Below the pieces are notes generated by a model. That model was not told the origin of the DNA, did not search any database, and saw only the letters and a list, made by a program, of their open reading frames with translations. A DNA stretch of 7,753 nucleotides from Candidatus Sulfotelmatobacter sp. (lineage in GTDB: Bacteria; Acidobacteriota; Terriglobia; Terriglobales; Acidobacteriaceae), in contig JASHTD010000199.1 in the NCBI GenBank assembly GCA_030040725.1, forward strand, positions 1 through 7,753, in the 5' to 3' direction. Both the position numbers and the translations under genes were made by a program. This document shows positions 1 to 4,654 of the stretch, piece after piece. Numbering within the stretch: the stretch's first letter is position 1; the number at the start of each line of letters is the position of its first letter.

Positions 1-70
1 GGGCGCAACCGCACCCTACAATCAGGGCGAAATATCCCCAAACCTGTATTGCGCGATGTTTCAGGTCCAT
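1..70 (-). CDS. Possible 5' end of a membrane or secreted protein, cut by the left edge
   Basis: Read on the minus strand from ATG at 70, the frame stays open to the window edge. It starts MDLKHRAIQVWGYFALIVGC, a short basic N-terminus followed by a hydrophobic stretch that fits a membrane anchor or signal sequence. A weak -10-like TAAGAT lies 11 bases before the ATG; I see neither a good -35 nor a Shine-Dalgarno sequence. Only 23 codons are visible, so the product cannot be named. The plus strand also has an open frame from base 1 to a stop at 136-138, which could equally be the end of an upstream gene. The two readings exclude each other and I slightly prefer the minus-strand start because of its hydrophobic pattern. 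Confidence 0.28.
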   Translation of the reverse strand, partial: MDLKHRAIQVWGYFALIVGCGCA

Positions 71-214
71 CGAGAAAAACCATCTTAGCTGGTAAAAGCG
101 GTTGGGCCTCGTCTACTTTCACGATTGCACCAATCTGATGACTGTTGCCAGATCGCCATTTCACTCATATACCGCCGGCCCGGCCGGGCAGGCTCACAAG
201 ACTAGAATCGCCCC
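71..214. other. Intergenic stretch with a 12-bp palindrome
   Basis: No gene is supported here. A perfect 12-bp GC palindrome, GCCCGGCCGGGC, lies at 178-189, about 25 bases before the next gene. With no loop sequence and no following T-run it is not a convincing terminator. The remainder carries only short spurious frames. Confidence 0.4.
203..208 (+). promoter_or_regulatory. Candidate -10 element placed for a leaderless transcript
   Basis: TAGAAT matches the sigma-70 -10 consensus at five of six bases and ends exactly six bases before ATG 215. Initiation would therefore fall on or next to the A of the start codon. No -35 match exists at the usual distance and no Shine-Dalgarno sequence precedes the ATG. 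The same spacing is seen before the MerR gene at 7337. Confidence 0.35.
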
Positions 215-643
215 ATGCTCCGAGCGTTCCGCTTCCTAGGACTCTTAATTGTCCACGCCATAGTGGCGACTATCGGGTCCGCGATTGCGGAAGGCGCAAT
301 CTGGAGATTGGTTCCAGCGCACTCGATTGTGGGCGTGTTGTGGAAGGAATGCATTTTCAGCATTATTTGTGCAACCTCGATCGGGTTTGGCATGTGGAGA
401 ACGTGGCGGACTCCGGCTGCCAAGTGGGCGTGGGTTTTTCCGGCTTTATGGTTCGCATTTGGATTCATAGGTACTCACGGCAATGTTTGGGGCGGCCTGT
501 TCGGCCGGCGATCTGTTCTCACCATCCCAGATACGAAAAGCTTTTTCACATTTACCGTTCCACTGTTTCGTGCCACTTTCTATTCTGTAGGTGCATACAT
601 CTCGTCGCGCTTATCATCGGCACCTGTTACGCCCGCCCGTTGA
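215..643 (+). CDS. Small four-helix membrane protein of unknown function
   Basis: I do not recognise the family. The 142-residue product is strongly hydrophobic and shows about four membrane segments: near residues 7-28, 38-60, 70-88 and 110-131. A positively charged stretch with repeated Trp-Arg (about 61-71) lies between segments two and three, which suggests that this loop faces the cytoplasm. A Trp/Gly-rich loop with His88 and Asn90 follows segment three. There is no cleavable signal peptide and no catalytic motif that I can name. The start at 215 gives a typical N-terminus (Met-Leu-Arg then hydrophobic) but has no Shine-Dalgarno sequence; a -10-like TAGAAT lies six bases upstream. It is convergent with the NlpC/P60 gene, 83 bases away. 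An overlapping frame from 145 was judged a shadow because its product is rich in Cys/Arg/His and lacks a fold-like pattern. Confidence 0.65.
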   Translation: MLRAFRFLGLLIVHAIVATIGSAIAEGAIWRLVPAHSIVGVLWKECIFSIICATSIGFGMWRTWRTPAAKWAWVFPALWFAFGFIGTHGNVWGGLFGRRSVLTIPDTKSFFTFTVPLFRATFYSVGAYISSRLSSAPVTPAR

Positions 644-644
644 C

Positions 645-681
645 GTAATGAGGCCGGCGACTGACGAAAAATCCCCATTAC
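645..681. terminator. Imperfect inverted repeat between convergent genes
   Basis: GTAATGAGG (645-653) and CCCCATTAC (673-681) pair over nine positions with one mismatch, across a loop of about 19 bases. The repeat sits between the stops of two convergent genes, where a shared terminator is expected. The T-rich sequence after it on the plus strand is short and interrupted, so factor-independent termination is only possible. Confidence 0.3.
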
Positions 682-726
682 ACTTATCTTTCCGCTGAAT
701 ATCTCCTGATTGGACGAGAGCGACGA

Positions 727-1218
727 TCATTTCTTTAGATAGCGATAAAAGCGGGCCTGTCCGCGTTCGATCCAGTACGCGGACTGATAGTTGTCGGTTC
801 CTGGCCCCTTGCTCAGAAAACTGAAAAATACGTGGCGCGATGGTCGCACGACAATTCCTACATGACCATGCCAAACAATCAGATCGCCAGTCTGTGGATG
901 GGAAACGCGGCGAAAGGCCTCGACACCGTCATAGAGATCGTCGGCATCCGCGTATTCGTATGGGAAGCCCGCACGCTGATAAATCGCGTGCACAAGATGG
1001 GAACAGTCACGGTTTGAGGCGAAGTGTCGTTGCCCATCGAGCGCGGCAGAAATTATGGCCAGCCCATCATCTGGAGTGAGCAGGCGGCCAGTCCTCAGTC
1101 CGTGTTGTATGGACTTGGCTCTGGTCACGTCCTCCGTCCCCGATTGTCGGCCAAAGGCCGACAAAACGGACCCGCACAACGCCGCCGCCATGACCGCGGA
1201 TTTAAACTGCTTTCGCAT
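727..1218 (-). CDS. Secreted NlpC/P60-like cysteine hydrolase
   Basis: A 163-residue protein with an export signal (Arg2-Lys3...Lys6, hydrophobic core about 8-22, likely cut near residue 23) and one compact domain over about 50-161. The catalytic-type Cys72 lies in RDCSHLVH at the start of a helix, and His119 lies in WHGHVGIVV after the GDLIVW strand. This is the Cys-then-GH order of NlpC/P60 peptidases, which usually cleave D-Glu-diaminopimelate bonds in peptidoglycan peptides. The third polar residue normally found on the next strand is not obvious: that strand reads VFFSFL, so Ser133 or His129 would have to serve. A role in the periplasm or on the wall is inferred; the substrate is unknown. 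No SH3 or LysM wall-binding domain is present and the length fits a bare catalytic domain. The start was chosen because it gives the signal peptide directly; the Shine-Dalgarno sequence is weak (TGGAAC). It looks monocistronic. Confidence 0.75.
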   Translation of the reverse strand: MRKQFKSAVMAAALCGSVLSAFGRQSGTEDVTRAKSIQHGLRTGRLLTPDDGLAIISAALDGQRHFASNRDCSHLVHAIYQRAGFPYEYADADDLYDGVEAFRRVSHPQTGDLIVWHGHVGIVVRPSRHVFFSFLSKGPGTDNYQSAYWIERGQARFYRYLKK

Positions 1219-1666
1219 TGTTCCATTTTTGATGCTGGGACAGTTCCCTGGCGAGATTACAGTTGTTCACTTGGAGTCGATGCACGAAGGGGAAAGGCCA
1301 ACGGCGATTCGCGGTTCCGAACATCGTGAATCGTTGCAGATGCGTGCGACTACCGACACCAGAGCACCAATGAGACCACTTGTGGCGTAACCTCCCGATT
1401 GCAGTCGTGGTACAGGCCGCCAGAGTCAGTGTGCGGCACCGGGCTTGTTCCCCGAAGGATTGCCAGCATGGGAGGGCTACGTGACGAGCAATTCGTTTGT
1501 GGCTCGACAAGGGGCGCCCTAGCGGGGGTTACCGGGGTCGGTTACCAAAGGTAAACAAATAACTTACGGGCGGGAACTTCGGAGACTGGACTGGGGTCTA
1601 TGTCGAATAGGGGCTGCCAGTATTCTTGGAATATTTTTGCGTGCCGGTGAGGCGTAAAACCTATAA
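1219..1666. other. 450-base region without a convincing gene
   Basis: Several short frames cross this stretch on both strands (for example 1202-1510 minus). Their products are rich in Arg, Cys and Thr, show no domain pattern, and the minus one overlaps the NlpC/P60 start. I see no RNA gene. It contains the 5' regions of two divergent transcription units and the repeated GGTTACC sites listed separately. Confidence 0.5.
1527..1556. promoter_or_regulatory. Triplet of GGTTACC-like half-sites upstream of the sigma gene
   Basis: GGTTACC occurs at 1527-1533 and again at 1540-1546 with a 13-base period. TTACC-AAA-GGTAA (1542-1554) then forms a small inverted repeat with an opposing half-site, GGTAAAC. 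The cluster lies roughly 110-150 bases before the likely transcription start of the sigma operon, so it could be a binding site for an activator or another regulator. No family can be assigned from the sequence. Confidence 0.3.
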
Positions 1667-1667
1667 T
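1637..1667 (+). promoter_or_regulatory. Candidate sigma-70 promoter of the sigma/anti-sigma operon
   Basis: A perfect TATAAT occupies 1662-1667. The best -35 is a partial TTGCGT at 1637-1642 with a long 19-base spacer. Initiation would fall near 1674, giving a leader of about 20 bases to ATG 1694. If real, it rules out the TTG at 1667 as the translation start, because that codon overlaps the -10 element. Confidence 0.45.
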
Positions 1668-1693
1668 TGGGGTCAGTACAGGGGATGTGCGGC

Positions 1694-2437
1694 ATGGCTG
1701 GAGCGGGGACACTGGGAGAACTGGCAAACGCGATCGGGGTCCGGTCGGAAGAGTGGGCGATTGTTGCCGCGCTGAAGGCGGGATCGGAAGAGGCGTATGC
1801 CTGGCTGATCGGAGAATTCCAGCGGCCGGTGTATGGATTGGTTTATCGGGTGGTGAGCGATCCCGCCGATGCCGCCGATACGACCCAGGAAGTGTTCCTG
1901 AAAGTATTTCGCGGGATGAAGCACTTTAACGGGGAATCGAGTTTGAAGACGTGGATTTACCGGATCGCGCTGCACGAAGCGGCGAACCGGAGGCGGTGGT
2001 GGTTCCGGCACAAGGCGCAGGAAACATCGATTGCGCCGGCGGAATCGGAAGATGCGATGAACGCGGATGACGCGATGCGAAGCGCGCTGACCGACCAGCA
2101 CGATTCTCCATTTGACAACGTGGCGCAGCGGGAAGTGCGGCAGCGCGTGGATCGCGAGTTGCGGCGTGTGGCTGAGCCGTATCGGACGACGCTGATTTTG
2201 CGCGATCTGGAAGATATGTCATACGAAGAGATTGCCGAAGTGCTGCAGATCTCGCTGGGAACAGTGAAATCGAGATTGACGCGCGGGCGGCAAGCGTTGC
2301 GGGAACGGCTAGCGCCGTATGCGCGAGAGATTGGCGGAGAGTTGGGGTTGAAGGATCCAGCGGAAGATTCGGCGGAAAAAGAGAGTCTGGGTTCACGAAT
2401 CATTGGTGGGGGTAGAAGGGTCGAGGTGACGCCATGA
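1694..2437 (+). CDS. ECF-type RNA polymerase sigma factor
   Basis: A 247-residue group 4 sigma factor that directs RNA polymerase to alternative promoters. Region 2 spans about 34-105: the core-binding helix contains DAADTTQEVFLKVFRG (62-74 area), followed by the -10-recognition segment SSLKTWIYRIALHEAANRRR. An acidic linker (about 108-145) leads to region 4 at about 148-206, with the LEDMSYEEIAEVLQIS...GTVKSRLTRGR helix-turn-helix that reads the -35. A tail of about 40 residues with many Glu and Lys follows, longer than in minimal ECF factors. ATG 1694 was chosen because AGGGG (1680-1684) lies nine bases upstream; ATG 1685 has its purines too close, and TTG 1667 overlaps TATAAT. The stop overlaps the anti-sigma start by ATGA, so the two are translationally coupled. 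Target promoters are unknown; autoregulation is likely for the family but not shown. Confidence 0.92.
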   Translation: MAGAGTLGELANAIGVRSEEWAIVAALKAGSEEAYAWLIGEFQRPVYGLVYRVVSDPADAADTTQEVFLKVFRGMKHFNGESSLKTWIYRIALHEAANRRRWWFRHKAQETSIAPAESEDAMNADDAMRSALTDQHDSPFDNVAQREVRQRVDRELRRVAEPYRTTLILRDLEDMSYEEIAEVLQISLGTVKSRLTRGRQALRERLAPYAREIGGELGLKDPAEDSAEKESLGSRIIGGGRRVEVTP

Positions 2438-3132
2438 AGTATGCGGCGGAGAAAGAGACGATGCGGTGCGAAGAAGCGAAGGCGCTGCTGTCTCCTTACC
2501 TGGATGGGATGGTCACGGGAACGGAGATGCGGACCCTGCAGGAGCATCTCGAGGTGTGCGCGCCATGCATGGGCGAGTATCGCGGGTTGCGGCAAACGCA
2601 GCAGATGCTGGCGAGCCTGGGCCGGGTGAAAGAACCGGCGGATCTGGGATTGAAGCTGCGGCTGGCGATTTCACGGGAGGCGGCGATTGGCCGGCGCGGA
2701 CGGTATGAGGGATTGCGAATCCGGTTGGAAGACGGACTCAGAGCGTTTATGGTTCCGGCAACGGCGGGGCTGGTGTGTGCGGTGCTGATCTTTGGGTTGG
2801 TGACGGCGATACTGGCGACGCCGGGGCAATTGCAGGCCAACAACGAGGATGTGCCGCTGGTGTTGAATACGGGGCCGGAGCTGGAGCAGAGCGGATTTGG
2901 GACGAATTTGAGCTCGATCAATGCGGATTCGCTGGTGATCGAGGCATACGTGGATCAGCACGGACGAGTGGACGATTACAGGATACTTTCCGATCCGGGC
3001 GCATCGCAGCAACTGCTGCCGGAGGTAAAGCGGATGCTGATCTTCACGACGTTCCGACCGGCGATGTCGATGGGGCATCCGATTTCATCGCGCGCGGTGC
3101 TGTCGTTCTCGAAGATTAACGTACACGGGTAA
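2434..3132 (+). CDS. Transmembrane zinc-binding anti-sigma factor with a TonB-C-like outer domain
   Basis: A 232-residue protein that should hold the preceding sigma factor inactive at the membrane. The N-terminus has the zf-HC2 anti-sigma layout: Cys12, then His38-x3-Cys42-x2-Cys45 (HLEVCAPC), after an ALLSPYLDG helix. A basic linker (about 64-104) is followed by one membrane helix (about 106-128). The periplasmic part (about 165-230) reads VIEAYVDQHGRVDDYRIL, a rise to FTTFRPA, then GHPISSRAVLSF. This is the strand pattern of the C-terminal domain of TonB-type energy transducers, with no proline-rich arm. The join is unusual and suggests that the outer domain senses a periplasmic or outer-membrane partner; that is inference. 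The gene overlaps the sigma stop by four bases (ATGA), so no separate promoter is expected. Met10 is an alternative start but would lose the coupling. Confidence 0.88.
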   Translation: MKYAAEKETMRCEEAKALLSPYLDGMVTGTEMRTLQEHLEVCAPCMGEYRGLRQTQQMLASLGRVKEPADLGLKLRLAISREAAIGRRGRYEGLRIRLEDGLRAFMVPATAGLVCAVLIFGLVTAILATPGQLQANNEDVPLVLNTGPELEQSGFGTNLSSINADSLVIEAYVDQHGRVDDYRILSDPGASQQLLPEVKRMLIFTTFRPAMSMGHPISSRAVLSFSKINVHG

Positions 3133-3537
3133 GAGATTCGGAGCGCCTGTTCGGTTGGAGCCGGATGGGTAGAGCTTCATCTTCATTATTATTTCTTCGG
3201 TATTTTCTTTCGTTATTCCTTTCGGCGAGTTTTTTCCTTCTTTTTCCCTAGCTGAGTCTTGCTTTTGTCTCTGGGTTCAGGTTTTTCTTCTGGTCTCTCT
3301 CTTTATTTCATTTTCGGGTTCCACATTCCTTTTGAAATCTCCGGTGTGCCGTGTGGCGACTCGGGTATATCGTCTAGTCGATTTGGTTTTGTTCTCTCGT
3401 CTTTACTCGCCAATCGGGTACCAGCGGTATGGCGAGTCGGCTGCCAAGCGAATAGTTTGAACTCTACTGAGGCGCAAGGCCGGCCTCAAAGCGGCGGCCG
3501 CTTCCGCCGAATCCGTCTTTGAGGAGAATGACCCGGC
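3133..3537. other. 400-base gap: pyrimidine tract followed by hairpin-rich leader
   Basis: No gene is supported. Bases 3181-3340 are strongly biased to T and C on the plus strand (39 purines in 160 by hand count) and share no codon pattern with the neighbours. From 3405 to 3503 the sequence switches to a run of inverted repeats, listed separately. A frame at 3259-3522 was rejected. Termination of the sigma operon and the promoter of the response regulator should both lie here, but I cannot place either firmly. Confidence 0.55.
3405..3503 (+). repeat. Three successive inverted repeats before the response regulator
   Basis: ACTCGCCA (3405-3412) pairs perfectly with TGGCGAGT (3430-3437), an eight-base stem with a 17-base loop containing GGTACC. 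TGAGGC (3468-3473) pairs with GCCTCA (3483-3488). AAGCG (3489-3493) pairs with CGCTT (3499-3503) around GCGGC. None is followed by a T-run, so these are not ordinary terminators. If transcribed, they would form a structured leader ending about 18 bases before the Shine-Dalgarno sequence of the next gene. Confidence 0.45.
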
Positions 3538-3930
3538 GTGGTACGCATTTTCCTGGTGGAAGACAATGCGGTGGTAAGAGCTCACCTTCGTGCGGTGCTG
3601 GAGAAGCGGAACGACTGGAAAGTCGTGGGCGAAGCGGAGAATGGGCTGCGGGCGGTTCAGAGGTGGGAGGAACATGCTCCCAGCATTACGGTGCTGGATT
3701 TTGTGATGCCGGTGATGAGCGGACTGGAAGCGGGAAGAAATATATCAAAACAGCATCCGGAGTCGCCGGTGCTGATGGTGACCATTTATCCTTCACCGCA
3801 ATTGCAAGAGGAAGCCAAAAAGGCGGGAATCCGCGGACTGGTGCAGAAGGCGGACACTCGATCGCTGCTGGAGGCAGTGGAAGCGGTGTTGCGCGGCGAG
3901 ACGTATTTTCACGAGGGGATGGCGGCGTAA
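3538..3930 (+). CDS. Stand-alone receiver-domain response regulator
   Basis: A 130-residue single-domain phospho-acceptor. All receiver landmarks are present: the acidic pair Glu8-Asp9 (LVEDN), the phosphorylation site Asp54 (VLDFVMPVMSG), Thr82 in VTIYPS, and Lys104 in VQKAD. The chain ends shortly after the last helix, so there is no DNA-binding or enzymatic output domain. It should work through protein contact, as CheY- or Spo0F-like proteins do, or as part of a phosphorelay. No histidine kinase is in the window. The sequence type (VVRAHLRAVLE, GEAENG) resembles NarL/FixJ receivers, so loss of an output domain in its ancestry is possible. The GTG start at 3538 is supported by GAGGAG at 3521-3526, eleven bases upstream. 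An ATG at 3528 belongs to another frame. It lies about 400 bases from the sigma operon and is convergent with the TOBE regulator. Confidence 0.9.
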   Translation: MVRIFLVEDNAVVRAHLRAVLEKRNDWKVVGEAENGLRAVQRWEEHAPSITVLDFVMPVMSGLEAGRNISKQHPESPVLMVTIYPSPQLQEEAKKAGIRGLVQKADTRSLLEAVEAVLRGETYFHEGMAA

Positions 3931-3986
3931 GACCAGTTGCATGCCGGTGCACTCAGCGTAGTTCGCTCTCCGACGCGAGCCCGGAC

Positions 3987-4010
3987 CCGGATTCTTCGGA
4001 CGTGTTTTTT
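3987..4010 (+). terminator. Weak hairpin plus T-run after the response regulator
   Basis: CCGGA (3987-3991) and TTCGG (3995-3999) form a five-base stem, including one G-T pair, around TTC. Five bases later comes TTTTTT (4005-4010). The location between convergent genes is right for a terminator, but the short stem and the gap before the T-run make it weak. Confidence 0.33.
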
Positions 4011-4047
4011 CGACGAGAGCCGTTGTGCCGCACGGAACGCGCGGGCG

Positions 4048-4482
4048 TCAGATGCGCAGGATCATCACTTCGGTGGATTTGATGAGAGCAGCGGCGGTCT
4101 GGCCGGGCTTGAGTTGCATCTCGCGGGCGGAGCGCGCGGTGATAATGGAAGTGATGCGCTGGCCGCCGATGGAAATGACGATCTCTGCCATGAGGCCGCT
4201 GATGCGAACTTCTTCCACCCGCCCCACCAACTGATTGCGTCCACTGAGCCGGCGCACACGCGGCTCGCGATGAGTCTCGGCCTTGTCGCGGGCGCGAAAT
4301 AGAAGCTTATCGACCTCGCGCTGCGGGATGCGGTGATGGCCGCCGGCGGTGCGGATGCTGCGGATTTTTCTCTTATAAATCCACTGCTTGATCGTGGGAA
4401 AGCTGATGCCCAGTTGCAGAGCGGCATCGCGCAAGTGCAGCAGTCCGTCAATATTGCCTTCGGATTTGGCGTTCTTCTGCAT
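4048..4482 (-). CDS. Helix-turn-helix regulator with Mop/TOBE oxyanion-binding domain
   Basis: A 144-residue one-component regulator. Residues about 14-62 form a MerR/excisionase-type winged helix: LHLRDAALQLGISFPTIKQWI, then the wing motif RTAGGHHRI. Residues about 80-143 are one Mop/TOBE domain: SGRNQLVGRVEEV, a glycine pair (GG 106-107), SIITARSAREMQL, LKPGQTAAALIKSTEV. Such domains bind molybdate or tungstate as multimers. ModE also couples DNA binding to this fold but uses a different, larger N-terminal domain and two Mop units, so this is not ModE itself. It is divergent from the porin, and no molybdate ABC transporter is in the window. ATG 4482 has no Shine-Dalgarno sequence, and a promoter ends nine bases before it, so the leader is very short or absent. 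The ligand is inferred from the fold; control of the porin is inferred from position. Confidence 0.88.
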   Translation of the reverse strand: MQKNAKSEGNIDGLLHLRDAALQLGISFPTIKQWIYKRKIRSIRTAGGHHRIPQREVDKLLFRARDKAETHREPRVRRLSGRNQLVGRVEEVRISGLMAEIVISIGGQRITSIITARSAREMQLKPGQTAAALIKSTEVMILRI

Positions 4483-4491
4483 TGAGACGCA

Positions 4492-4520
4492 ATCGTAGCG
4501 ACAACGAAGTTCACGGTCAA
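4492..4520 (-). promoter_or_regulatory. Candidate promoter of the TOBE regulator
   Basis: On the minus strand TTGACC (4520-4515) and TACGAT (4497-4492) are separated by 17 bases. They match the -35 at five of six positions and the -10 at four of six. Initiation would fall zero to three bases before ATG 4482, so translation would start on a nearly leaderless message. Confidence 0.5.
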
Positions 4521-4541
4521 CCCAGTCGCATCCGCATCACA

Positions 4542-4587
4542 ATAACGGACCTTCTCATTCCAAAACAGATTAAATCCGTATCGTTAT
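4542..4587. promoter_or_regulatory. ATAACG / CGTTAT inverted repeat in the divergent intergenic region
   Basis: ATAACG (4542-4547) and CGTTAT (4582-4587) are exact reverse complements 34 bases apart. The same hexamers are half-sites in Escherichia coli ModE operators, where they face inward at a closer distance; here the order is reversed. The right copy shares a base with the porin -35 and the left lies about 20 bases upstream of the regulator's -35. A smaller TTAT-N5-ATAA repeat (4584-4596) overlaps the right copy. Binding by the adjacent TOBE regulator is a hypothesis. Confidence 0.35.
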
Positions 4588-4616
4588 GGACAATAAAATC
4601 GTATCTCATGTACACT
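4587..4616 (+). promoter_or_regulatory. Candidate promoter of the porin gene
   Basis: TGGACA (4587-4592, five of six matches to the -35) and TACACT (4611-4616, four of six to the -10) are 18 bases apart in locally AT-rich DNA. The predicted start near 4623 gives a leader of about 32 bases before ATG 4655. Confidence 0.5.
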
Positions 4617-4654
4617 CGCCAGTTCCTTCACACATTTGATTGTCCGAGGCTGAA

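Noticed and set aside
1202..1510. 102-residue minus-strand frame upstream of the NlpC/P60 gene
   Set aside because: It overlaps the NlpC/P60 start and gives a Cys/Arg/Thr-rich product with no pattern of a folded protein.
1667..1693. TTG at 1667 or ATG at 1685 as the sigma factor start
   Set aside because: The TTG overlaps a perfect TATAAT and lacks a Shine-Dalgarno sequence; the 1685 ATG has the GGGG run directly against it. ATG 1694 has AGGGG at nine bases.
3259..3522. Hydrophobic 87-residue frame in the pyrimidine tract
   Set aside because: The Phe/Ser/Leu richness follows from the T/C bias; the start is TTG without a Shine-Dalgarno sequence, and the end runs through the inverted repeats.
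3519..4082. 187-residue frame overlapping the response regulator
   Set aside because: It is the shifted frame of a clear receiver-domain gene; its Gly/Ser/Arg/Cys-rich product shows no domain.
4640..4654. TTG at 4640 as the porin start
   Set aside because: It would prepend acidic residues to a clean signal peptide and lacks a Shine-Dalgarno sequence; GAGG fits ATG 4655.
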